Of a stretch of DNA of 64,000 nucleotides, positions 1-10,972 are shown in pieces. Origin of the DNA: Terfezia claveryi (Eukaryota; Ascomycota; Pezizomycetes; Pezizales; Pezizaceae); assembly GCA_015179025.1 (NCBI GenBank), contig WHUX01000004.1, positions 186,001 through 250,000 on the forward strand, in the 5' to 3' direction. Within the stretch, counting starts at the first letter, position 1. Every line of letters starts with the position of its first letter. The position numbers and the translations under genes were made by a program. Under the pieces are notes generated by a model, which ran no database searches, was not told the origin of the DNA, and saw only the letters and a list, made by a program, of their open reading frames with translations.

Positions 1-3000
1 ATGCGGAGTCACATATCGTAATGATAGGTACTTGGAAATACATCTTCTGGGTAATTCTAAGAGTCTACGTCAGGTGTACCAGGCATGACTCACTGCCGGG
101 GCTTGCGGCCCCGTCTCCTTTGATAGCCACTGACGTGCAAAACTATACCTCAACCAATACCATCGATCATGAAGTGATGCAGAATCGCTCTCCAGCTGAG
201 CGCCATTGTTCCTATTGAACAGACTACGTATACTCATCTCCATGGCTGGATCCGCTAGTCTAAATCAGCAATTTCCTACCAAATCATGGCCATACACTCA
301 TAAACTAAATAAATATTGCCGCCTTAGGAAGTGGACTACATTAGGCACTTCAAATCGGGTATTAGTCCCTTCTAGGCAGTTCGCGAGGGCGGAGAGTTCC
401 GTGGCAAAGAAGCTCCATATTTGTGATCTTAAAATAGAACCGCGAAATCTAGGACAAGCAATAATATTGATCGATGTGAGCGGCACAATCGCAATAATAC
501 TACAGTAAAATAACTTTGCTGTGCAGCTGATTTAGCGAAGATTCGTTCAGTATATATTAACACGTGCACAATACGAGCAAGTGGGCGATCTTCTATGTCA
601 ACTCTACTTCATTTAAACAGTCCGTCGGGTAATTCAATATGCTGATTGAAGCTATACAATCAGGTGTCTGACGGTCAGATCCCTACCAGATACCTAGCAG
701 GTACCTTGTTATCAAGCTTACTGCTCGGCCAGCCGGCCGGGTTCAGGGCCCTGGGTGGTTGCATGGGCATCTCTGTCAAAAAATCTCTGGATCCTTTCAC
801 CGCTGGATACCCGCATACCTATCCTCCTTCTCCATACAATCGCAATGGCGGAGATCACAACCATATGATCGGCTTACACCCTACACCCCCTCCTCCTCCC
901 CGCGCCCCCCCCCGATTGCTGCATAGCTATCCATATTCGAGTAATCTTAGACGTCCATTCTGCAGGCCTTCTGCACGCCCGACAATAGGCGCACGCTACC
1001 GCGTTTCGGCGTATCGATTACCCCCGATAATACCCCCTAGTCAATCGCCCCTAAACCATCTTCCCGGGCCCACAAAGAGCACACATTCAGCTGAAAGCTG
1101 TCACTTAAGATGCGCAATATTCGCCTTTGGATACCTTGACGTCCAGATGCTAGTTTTAAAAGTGAAATAAGCCGGCCACAATGTAACGTCAAGTGAACGG
1201 TTTGTGAAGCCTGATGGGTATTATCGCAATATTAAAACGGTCGGATCGGCGGGAAGCGAAATTTGGTAAGTTACCTCAGCTTTTCGTACCCCATCGATGG
1301 ATGCGACGCTATAACCATGTTGAGAAATGTTATCAATCTAGATGATTCTTGCCCTTTCCTCTGGTGCCTCCCACTCTACATATGGATACGTTCTGCGATC
1401 CAATTGCATGATATTAACATAGCTAAAAATACCCTCTCTATTACACTGTAGGTAGCATCCAGCCACGAACGGTTTCAGCCCAACGCTGCCGTGACACCAA
1501 TTCCGAGGACAATTGTATTCCTAGAACTGAATCCCGATCACGATTTAGATTATGAAACCTTAATCATGTGCCGGAAATTGATCTCAGGGATGTAGAAAGC
1601 ATCACAATAGCTATAGGTAGTGATAAAGCAAAGAAATCCGTACTGTCGTCTTGGAGAGTCACGCGGTGGATACGAGCCGACCGATCGGCCGGAGCAAAGT
1701 CAGACAAGGTCTCGCGCAACCCAAAACCGAAGTCTTGAGCACGCCCATCCGATAAACACTCTGGGGATGTGTTGGATTCCCCGAAATTACCGCCACCGCC
1801 TCTCGGATCACGGCAGACGGAGCTCCAGGCAAGGACACGGAGCAGCTTGTAACTCGATACTTGATAATCGGCTGTGCATACAGTAGCCTTGAATGATGGA
1901 AAGGCAGTATCATGTGCGCTGTTGTAATTGATAGATGAGGCTACATGGCTCCACCTGTGCACTAGTCGAACTTCTCTGTGACAGGGCTTAGCACACCTTG
2001 TGCTGTGTGCTGTAGCGTGTCCCACGTTAGCACTTAATTGTTCACAATTGGTGAACGAATTAAATATATGTATACAGGAGCTATTTGTTTTTCAGTGTAA
2101 TTGCTAAATCAACAACCGCATCTCAAGAATGTTTCGAGTAGCCCAGCTTGAAATATTGAAATACTCACATGTGAAACCAAACGAAAACCCAATAATAAGG
2201 AGACCCTTACCTAGGCGCACTGGCCAACAACGTGCTGTCCCTCCATCCCCGCCTCGGAGAATTAGCTTGCAAACTATCGTCTGAACAACGTGGGGGTTAG
2301 AATCTTAGTATATTATTACTACTTTTTCTATTGCAGCCTAGGATACAGTAGCATCAGCAATATATTTCAAGTTGCAGGGATCACCTTCGTAGAAAACACT
2401 TATCTAATACAGTTGAATATTTAAAAAAAAATCTTGGCGTACAGACTAGTCCATCGATTATTGATTTGAACCCAGTTAAATTTCGCCTTCTCATGTATGT
2501 AGGTCTGTTATACCGTACTTTTGCTAGTCTACTCACATGTTCGTTACACGCAGAGCGCTCGTGCCCTCCAACAAATCTGAAACTGTAGCCCCCGAAAGAA
2601 GAGGGCTCATTGATTATGTCGAGTAAGCTCGCGTGGGCTGACCCAGTGAACAGAACCACAGCCTCTGGCACGTGAACCCTTGTGATTCACCACTGCAGTG
2701 CCTCCTCTGTATTGATTCAGGAATATACTACCCATTCTTGGTTAATTGATAATTCATTTACTCCTTCAAGGCGGCCCAGTGGGTGGACCCTTGTCTTCTA
2801 TCCCTTGTCATACCAGCCAGGCAATCCTGGTTGGAGTTGTTTGTACCGTGTTACAGCATAACCAGCCTCATGGGTCTCAACCGGTATGTGGGCAAGGTAT
2901 CAGTACGCATGAACCAAGTAGAAACAGTATCGAGGAAAAACTGTGAAATCAGAAAGGCAGAAAGGAAGTAATCAATGAGATTGTATATCTTGAGTGTCAC

Positions 3001-4236
3001 TGCAGCAGTGTACAACAAACCACTCTTTAATTCTAGTTTGAGTTGATAATATCAGCATGTAAGTGCTAGTATGCTTGCAAATCGGACTGCATATAAGCAC
3101 GTGCATACACTGCAATGTTACTCCGTAGTGAAGGCTGCATGCGCAAGGCAAGCAATCTTGCATTAGCGAGCATTCTGCCTTCAAACTTTTCAATCCACAC
3201 TCATATTGGGGCCCCATCGCCAGTACAACGATTTCGAATCTGTAATGCTAACAACAACGGTCCGGATCGAAATCTTAAACAATTATTGATCTGATGCCAA
3301 GATGTGAATTCACTGACGTGCAGTGTACCCGAGCTTGGTCCCAATTCATGTTGCCAGTTTCTGCCTCTCATGTCTTTTTGCATATGTTTCAGACTCGCAA
3401 TTGAGAAGGGCTGGTTTAAAGACCCCTGTGGATATCCTAGTGGATATCATGTATCACATCCCATAAACATAGTTGAAGAATCCGTTGCCCTTAAACCCGA
3501 GACTAGCCATTCGGTCCAAAATCGTAGGACATTGTGTTTACCATGAATATGTGAGACAAACTGCTTTCTACGCGAAGCTTCCATATCCGAGCCCTGAATT
3601 GGTAGCTCAGCGGTACGCGCCGAAACGCGTCCGGCCATCCCTATGTACTAGCCTAGCCGAGCTTAGCAGGCCATGGGCAGAGGTCCAAGGCGAAAAGCAC
3701 GCAATCGACCGATCCACATTCTCTTGGAAAACGTTATTGAGGTCAGTGTTGACTAACATGTCAAGCACGGACGCCATATTAAGCCATCCGAGTTAGCTTA
3801 CGATAAACGAGCATAAAGAACCACTTAGACCAGATCCATGGTACACACTTAACTTCTTCTCAAAACAATCTCTTTTCGAGTGGTGTTGTAATACACGTCC
3901 CGGATTGTAGGGTCGGTGAACCCAGAAACTAAATGTTTGCCCCTACCTCCAAGCGCCTTGCATCTGATTTTCACGCTACATAGCTCGTGATACTACAGAC
4001 AATTTTCAACACAACCGCATCAAAAAGCAAAGTCTGGGGTATTACTATATATTTATCTCCTTCGCTCCTGCTAGTAGATCTCTAGGTGGATGTGCTAGTC
4101 ACAAATGACTTGTGATATTTCGTTCTTGCGTTCAGCGTCAAAGAGTTCGGAGAATCATATGTTCGTTTCCAGATAACAGTGCGAAAGCGGTCTGCTGACC
4201 GCTAGCTTTGCCCCTGTAAGTTTTCGGACAACCCAA

Positions 4237-4265
4237 CCTTCAAACCAACCAGACTACCGTCAAAC
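4237..4265 (-). repeat. Micro-insert with near-perfect 9-bp flanking repeat
   Basis: The insert CAACCAGACTA (4246-4256; TAGTCTGGTTG on the other strand) lies between CCTTCAAAC (4237-4245) and CCGTCAAAC (4257-4265), which match at 8 of 9 positions. It is one of the dispersed TAGTCT-anchored inserts and is weaker than those with perfect repeats. Confidence 0.5.
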
Positions 4266-4915
4266 ATGGAAACAAACCTCGATGTATGAATTGTTTGTTT
4301 GTCTGATTAAGTTGTGGTGTGTTTCACCTAATATTAAATATATTGTAGTGGTGTATGGGTTGAGAAATGGGATCCTACGGAAAGGGCATGATATCCCGCG
4401 GGAGAAGGCCCTTTAGAATACACACGCTGAGGTATTTATTCTAACAACAGACTTCGAACTCCCATTTTTGTGGTTAATAATTCCAAAAGAGACCGGATAA
4501 GACTGTCGATATAAGTCTCTCAGCACTGACTGTTTTAGCAATAATTGACTGAATTGATCTAGTTTTGTTGTAATTCTCACCGTATCTGCGAGAGCCACTG
4601 ACTGGGTTTGATGGGCGTCGACGCAGCTAGGCAAGGACAACTGACCGACGATCCTCTTCATGTCCGTGGACAGGTATTATATGCTGTTATTCTAGACATG
4701 TTCGCTTCTGTATCGTTTATAACAGAACTGGGGCTGGGGGGTCCCTGGATGTCCGCCTTTGATGATCTCGTAGTCAGGGTACTTGGATCGTCGTTAGGTA
4801 GTGTGGGGGGTGTACTCAAGGGAAAGGAGGATGCTTATTGGAAGTTCAAAATGTTAAGGATAAGATCTACAATGGCCAGTGTTTGCTCTGGGGCTTAACC
4901 ATACCATGTTTTGCA

Positions 4916-4946
4916 TATGTCAAGGTAGTCTGGTTATGTCAAGGTA
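4916..4946 (+). repeat. Micro-insert GTCTGGT between 12-bp direct repeats
   Basis: TATGTCAAGGTA occurs at 4916-4927 and again, perfectly, at 4935-4946. The seven bases between are GTCTGGT. The left repeat ends in TA, so the junction reads TAGTCTGGT as in the other family members. Confidence 0.8.
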
Positions 4947-5703
4947 CAAGACCTCCACGCACCTGAGCCTTGCAAATATAATACATTTGTACTTACACAA
5001 GCAACAGCTCATCTACAGCTCACTACTGTAGCCTAGCATCTTACATGAGAGCGAGAAGGCTTGGCCGGGTCCGTCACCACTGCGCGGAGCCAGCAGAAGC
5101 AGCGCCAGCGGCAGACGGTTTTGAACATTGCAGCATGTTTCATACACGTATCCGTACATACGAAAGGTGGACTTACCTCGAAGCGATATTGCATGGAGCC
5201 TATTCAAACTAAAAACACTACATACAAGACAGTACATTCTCATGAGTTGACATTATGGACTTAAGTTTATATGGGAGTATACGTGGGGTGAGCTGAACTG
5301 TAGTCTCACTGTTCATCTATAGGCCCAAGAAGGCTACATCACAAGCCTTCCCGAGCGTGTCGATCAGCCGCACGACGGTGGGTACCTACCTAGGTGCATC
5401 ATCGGCGGACGATTTCCTCCACGTATACCAGGCGAGGTGTACCGAGATGTAGCTAACGTTACATAGCATCCCAGTCGCTAAATTTGCATAAGTTCCATTA
5501 AACACCTACAGTATATTGATATCAGAATGTTCCTGGTGTTGTGTTGTTATGTACCCATTTGCGGTAGCGTGCTGTCCATACTAGAGTGCTCGGCACCAGG
5601 GTAAGGCATGTTTCAACCAAATCGATTTACCCATGTTCTCTTAACTAGTCCGCTGTTCAATTGCAAAACTCAAGATAGACTTGTGATCCTTGGCTAGATA
5701 ACT

Positions 5704-5743
5704 AGATCCATAGTAGTCTGGTTGCTCGTAGAAAGATCCATAG
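5704..5743 (+). repeat. 20-bp micro-insert between 10-bp direct repeats
   Basis: AGATCCATAG at 5704-5713 is repeated perfectly at 5734-5743. The insert (5714-5733) begins TAGTCTGGTTG and continues CTCGTAGAA, making it the longest of the TAGTCTGG subtype. Its CTCGTAG is shared with the longer TAGTCTCG inserts at 21 and 38.8 kb. Confidence 0.8.
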
Positions 5744-7425
5744 GGCCTTTCAAATGGATTTGATCGCCCGTTTTCTCAGAGGAGCGCCGAAATCGTGGCC
5801 TAACAACTTCTGCGGCTACCATCGGTGGCTAATCCACAGAAGTAATGGTCAAATATCACTCGAATCAGAGAAACATTCGTTCTTACCTACCAGGATAAAT
5901 GATTGCCAGTGCCAGTGCATTTTTTCAGTGACAACCACTCTTAAGTCGAGCGGACGTTTTTCCCGACTTGTGGCTGTCGCGCGAACCTTGTACCTTGACA
6001 AACAAAGGGCCAGCCTCGACTCGAACTGGCAAAGGGTCCCAGGAAGCAGGGACCGTCTTTGGTACCTAGACTGAAATCGGATACTAAAGTCTGGATACCT
6101 GCATGGTCCTTCCATATGCCTTTGCGGCCTAGACACTATTTCGTATATCGGAGGGATCCGGATTTGTATCCTATGATAGAATCCTCACAATAGGAATCCG
6201 CTGAGATAAAGACGCTCTGTTTCAGCCTGACTTAGAAATGAAAACTCTAGCGAGGTGAGTTGTCACGAAGCTCATCTTGAATTAGCCACATGCACTGACT
6301 CCCTTCCCGCTGTTGCGGCCGCCAGCCGTCTTAGTTGAATATGGTCACTGTTGCAGGCAGTTTAGTTCCTGGCGATCAGTAAAACCTCGTCGTCATTCGA
6401 AGGAAGAGCGCTCTTGCTTTCATCTTTTTCTATCATTACCATCATCGTCACCGGGATTCAGTTTCTTACACAGGAGCCCCATCTCGTGCAGATGCGCGGG
6501 TCTGATGTCATTCCGGACTTCGACGTCGAATTCATCTCACCCGGTACCAGTCTGATCAGCAATAACGAAAGAAAAGCCTAGGCATATAGGCGGGGTATTT
6601 TCATGCGTGATGACAGCTTTTTCGCACAAAAGAAATCCACGTAAACTCGGATCCACAGTGATATTTTCGCATGTAAATACCCATCAGAGTTCTTGAACCT
6701 TTCGACTTGGGGTTGTCCGAATCCAGACGCCATGTTGTTATTTTAGGAAGGGTGAACCGGTGCATATACTGTATGCAAGCACGTGCCAAATTGCAATGTC
6801 CAAATATTGCTGTCGGTGTTTTGTTCGCCTGTCACTATTAAGGCCGGAGATCTGACCCTCGGCCTCAGTCAGGTCTCGGCATGAGACCGGTTGACTTACT
6901 GTCTTAGGTTAGATCAACAATCAACGAGCGTTATATAAGCAACTTTTGACAGTAAGAGGTAGCTATAACTGTTGGCACAAGCCCCTCGTAAACAGTCCCC
7001 ACACAACAATCTTTACCAATAAGGATGCACCAGCTAAAGCGCGGTCAATACCGACACGGGCGGAGTATAGTCTCGGCACCATCCGGACACGTACACGCCA
7101 GCTCGATTGCTGCGCCACCCATGATGATTAGCTAACGTATGTAAATCAGGTCTGGTATAAAAATCGTCGACCGCGACTAGATACCTTAAAACACCTAATG
7201 TTGCAGAGATTTGAACAAGTATTACTAAAGGTGAACTCCTTATGTTTAAGCATATCAGCTCTGTGCAATGTACATGTGTATCGGTGAAACTCCAGTAATC
7301 TCCACGGCCAATATGCCTTGCCCTCGGAATTCTGACCGTACTGTGGTATCATAGTGAGAGGAGCCTCGACTCATTAGAGATGCATGATCGACGCCGATAC
7401 ATCTCTCGGGAACAACATACATTAA

Positions 7426-7464
7426 GTACATACATACAATAAATACATACATACATACATATAT
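7426..7464 (+). repeat. (TACA)n microsatellite
   Basis: Interrupted runs of TACA/CATA units lie in an otherwise featureless stretch. This is simple-sequence DNA without coding signal. Confidence 0.8.
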
Positions 7465-7604
7465 AGAGTAGATACATGTACATATGTTCAGACCGCTTCA
7501 AACGGCCCAGATGCACCACGCCCCACGGCCAACTAAACTGCACTGCGCCCTATTTCAGCTGAGGAAAGTAGGGCTACAGATTACACTAATTAATCATAGA
7601 CCTG

Positions 7605-7634
7605 GTTGAAACTTAGTCTGGTTGAGTTGAAACT
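7605..7634 (+). repeat. Micro-insert TAGTCTGGTTGA between 9-bp direct repeats
   Basis: GTTGAAACT at 7605-7613 is repeated perfectly at 7626-7634 around TAGTCTGGTTGA (7614-7625). It belongs to the same family as the inserts at 4.9 and 5.7 kb. Confidence 0.75.
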
Positions 7635-9521
7635 GCAAAATTTTGCCACATTTCCGATGTGTATATGCGCTGTAAGCCGATAGTTGGCAACGCTTTAATT
7701 CCATGGATTTTATGTATGTCTAGCGCCCATACGAGCTAGCATGCAATCAACTGAATATGTTAGCTGCTCCAACCAATGGTGCTGTGATTTGCTGTCCTTT
7801 GGAGTCATACTAGTGTAAACAACAATGTAAACACACGTCAAGCCATGTTGTGATAGAGGATTCCAGTCTACTAAGTAACGATACTCTACTTAGGCAGATA
7901 GTGCAGCTGCTTCAGGTGCTAGGGCAAAAGTGATACTGGCGCGACGTTATATTTAGTTTAATGTTGAAACATTGACCTCTATAGCTTGGGTTATAGGCGA
8001 CCAGCTATCTATCGTATCTCATAGCCAGCAGTTTTAAGTTGAGGTCATCAAATCATCCAGATATGCACAAGTCTTACGGATGTCCAACATTAACCCGCGC
8101 TATTGTAGCCCGCCGCCGCTCTTCACTTGTCTAGGGCATCCCCGATTGCACTTCTTTCAGCTGGTATACCAAGATACTGACTAGCCACCTGATCGATCCT
8201 GAGTTCTCTACCTATTTCTAGGGGTCTGATGCAGAAGTCCTTAATGAGGATTGTGGGAAATAAGCTATAGGTCAAGTACTGTGGCCTTGCTTTTGAATTT
8301 CATCAAACTGCAGCTAAGTCCACCTGATATGATGCACTGCAGACAGACGTCTAGACGGAGCTGACGAGCGAGGGACACAGCCCAGACCATGCAGGCCAAT
8401 TCGCCACTATGACGGAGTCGTAGCAAACAGCCCTTGACCTAGCAGGACTGTCTAGCAGGGCGAGCATTTGCAGAAACTGTTGAATGGGATAGTTATCCGG
8501 TAGGAAAAACTGTATGAAATGTTCAAACTGAAGGGCGAGTTGTGGTCGTCTTATGTTTTGCTGACCGTTGTTACGCCATTCCGTTTTGGTGGTGTGCACT
8601 GGCGCCAAGAGCCTGCCCAGCTCCAATAACATCAAGTCAAAACAAGTGGCTTTGCACAAACAATTCTACCCCAGAAACGATTGAAGCCTTCGAGCCTACT
8701 GACTCCCAAGCTGAAAAAAAACCACAGGGAAATCGTCCGCATTCAAACCCCCTGATGATCACCATGGGACATCCTGGAGATGGGAGGAGGCACGGCGACA
8801 GAAGCGGGGGGGGAAGGGAGGTGGTTGGGAGGGAACCGACGAAGACTCGGACCTACTGGCCCCCAGCTCGCCCAAGTTCATCCAGGGCCGTCGTCTTCGT
8901 GCTCAAAGATGAGCAATACTGACTCCCCCCGGATCTCTCTGCATCTATTGACAGCCACTGCCCCAACGGTGCTGAAAGTCTGCATGGCCGAGTTGGTGCA
9001 CAGCTCCTTGATCACTCAAATGGTAATAATATCTGCTATAGCTTCTACTGCAAGGTACGCTAGAGGAAGTAAAACTCCGGTTTGGCGGAAGGTTCGATTT
9101 CCCAATATCAAGGAACCTGCCTGGGGTTGCCTATGTGCATTGCTTTACTATGGCTGGAGTAGATTGCCGGCTTCGCCGCCGCCCCATCAACCAGCATAAT
9201 ACAGCTCTCTATTGGTACCATTCGGTTCCGTACAATTTCAGTTGCGGCACTCCGGGGACCTAGACATGTGCTACTCCAATGTCTTACCTCCCTCCATTCC
9301 ACTTCATTTTTCCTCACTTATTGAGTGAGACGTTAGCACACTGTGGGGGAGCCCGCATCAATGGCATGGTGCGCCAGAGCAGCCCAGGATCGAGAGACCC
9401 GAAAGTATCAAAATCCAAGTCAGCAGCGCTGCTGCTGTGCTGCTACTTGCGGGGCGCGCTGCTGCCGCTGGGGGGGCAGGAGATGCCATGGGGGACTACA
9501 CCCACAGGCAGTTAAAGTGCT

Positions 9522-9541
9522 CCAGCAGCGGGGGCTGCTGG
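9522..9541. other. Perfect 8-bp hairpin in CAG/CTG-rich patch
   Basis: CCAGCAGC (9522-9529) and GCTGCTGG (9534-9541) can pair over a four-base G loop. It sits in a CAG/CTG- and G-rich patch (about 9420-9545), roughly 400 bp upstream of the orphan gene. No function can be assigned; it is not a eukaryotic terminator. Confidence 0.4.
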
Positions 9542-9946
9542 AAACAAAGTGGGTGATCATTTGTGAACCCAGTTAGTAGACCCGCAGAATCCTGAGGGCT
9601 GTCCCTCCCTCACTTCCCGATTATACTTAAGAGCAAGCGGCCACCCTCAGAGACAATGGTTACCTAACCCCTCATAACACTTATATCTTTCTCGGTCCCA
9701 AACCCTACGCTTCCGTCACCACTACCTCCACGCTCTTTGTTTGGACCAGCCTTCGCTCTCTTCTGCTCCTCCCAGGGTCCTCTTTGGTCACCCCCACTCG
9801 CCAGCCATACGACTCACATCTCACCCCAACTTTCTGACAGACTACTTCAACCTCTCTGCCCCCCCCTTCTCAAGGCCGTCATCGCCTCTCCATCAACACC
9901 CGACAATAACAGTAACAACTCTAACTGTTATAGTAACATCCTCACG

Positions 9947-10972
9947 ATGCCGAGCGTTCTACTACCGAACACGGCCTCACCGTTTGCTCCCAGATCACCT
10001 CCCACCGTGGTGCTGAACAGGACTGTCGAGCCATGGTTGACAGCTACTCTCAAACGAATCAATCGGGTAAAGCGACCACTGAACAGTGCTCCTCAACACA
10101 TGAGATGCCTCACGGAAACACTCTCGTCACCAACTTCGCTCTGGACTCTTTGCACTCTCATCGTCTCTCGGGCTCCTGAAGCGCAGTTGGTGAAGGACTC
10201 AAATCCATTAGTTGAAGCACTACAAAACACCAAGCTCTTGCACATCCAAGCCTACGTTGTACACATCGATTTCGTCCTTTCTCATGAAATCGCCTTCAAG
10301 CTATCAGCAGAGACAATAGCGGACTTAGTTAGTTACCACAAGAATATATATCTGGTGGATCAGGAAGCAAGCACATGGCAATGGACAGAGAAAGAGTCTC
10401 AGATCAAGAAGTTGCATGAGGAATTCGTCCAGACAGTTAACAGATTCGTTTTCCGAACGGATGCAATTGCTCTAGAAGGGATTGAAGAAGATGGTGCCGG
10501 AGAATTGTTGTGTGGAAGGAGCAATGAAGTCAAATCAGCAGTGATGGGTTTTTTCTGCCCTCTCCTACCACCTCCACCGAAGGTTACTGAATCAGTCCGT
10601 CCTCCACCTACTATTCTTCCAAGCTCACCAGGTTCAAACTGGTGGGCGCCGACACTGCCTTCGAATCACACTATCTATCCAGTGGATCCATGGAAGGTCA
10701 TTCCCTCAAGCCCAGCTACTTCTGATCAAACCTCACCTTTGACTACCGCTTCTCCATCTCAGCAGAACCTATGGGCCAGCATAGGACTAAATGACAGCAT
10801 GGATTCCCCAGTGTCGCACTATTCCACCTCCAACCCGCATAGTTATTACCAAACCTCCCCTCTGGCACAATTACCTCTTCCCAGCTTAGTGGCTCAACAG
10901 TGCAACCCAGGCAATACATTCAATTTTGGTTGGAATCCAAACTTTGTCGAGCCCTTTGCTACCACATTTTGA
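9947..10972 (+). CDS. Hypothetical protein, 341 residues, single exon
   Basis: I do not recognise the family. The open frame extends upstream to a TTG at 9737, but the first ATG is at 9947 in a reasonable context (CTCACG before ATG), so translation should begin there. Residues 1-30 are proline-rich. Residues about 30-185 look like a folded, mostly helical region with a leucine-rich segment and tryptophans (QWTEKESQIKKLHEEF is clearly amphipathic). From about residue 195 the protein is low-complexity, rich in Pro, Ser and Thr, ending in NFVEPFATTF. No signal peptide or membrane segment is evident. A solitary folded domain followed by a disordered tail would suit a regulatory or adaptor protein, but nothing points to a specific role. 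Reality of the gene rests on the long uninterrupted frame and structured composition. Confidence 0.6.
   Translation: MPSVLLPNTASPFAPRSPPTVVLNRTVEPWLTATLKRINRVKRPLNSAPQHMRCLTETLSSPTSLWTLCTLIVSRAPEAQLVKDSNPLVEALQNTKLLHIQAYVVHIDFVLSHEIAFKLSAETIADLVSYHKNIYLVDQEASTWQWTEKESQIKKLHEEFVQTVNRFVFRTDAIALEGIEEDGAGELLCGRSNEVKSAVMGFFCPLLPPPPKVTESVRPPPTILPSSPGSNWWAPTLPSNHTIYPVDPWKVIPSSPATSDQTSPLTTASPSQQNLWASIGLNDSMDSPVSHYSTSNPHSYYQTSPLAQLPLPSLVAQQCNPGNTFNFGWNPNFVEPFATTF

Larger units (their letters stand above)
1..9946. other. Gene-free stretch; no supported coding sequence
   Basis: Only short, overlapping, compositionally random reading frames are present, and many begin at non-ATG codons. None shows a recognisable domain or a coherent splice pattern. 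The longest (646-1170 and 1564-2025) are proline-rich or patternless. The stretch contains a TACA microsatellite, a CAG/CTG-rich patch with a hairpin near 9.5 kb, and four micro-insertions listed separately. Old transposon sequence beyond recognition is the likeliest content; that is inference. Confidence 0.6.

Noticed and set aside
646..1170. 174-residue proline-rich frame
   Set aside because: Random composition, non-ATG start, no domain and no splice context.
1564..2025. 153-residue minus-strand frame
   Set aside because: Contains no recognisable pattern and overlaps equally long frames on the other strand.
3598..3650. tRNA-like string (GGTAGCTCAGCGGTA)
   Set aside because: No acceptor stem or matching T-loop at the right distance.
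9060..9110. T-loop-like GGTTCGATTTCC
   Set aside because: No D-arm or anticodon arm that folds with it.
9737..9946. Upstream extension of the orphan gene to 411 residues
   Set aside because: It starts at TTG, which is not a credible start in a fungus; the first ATG is 9947.
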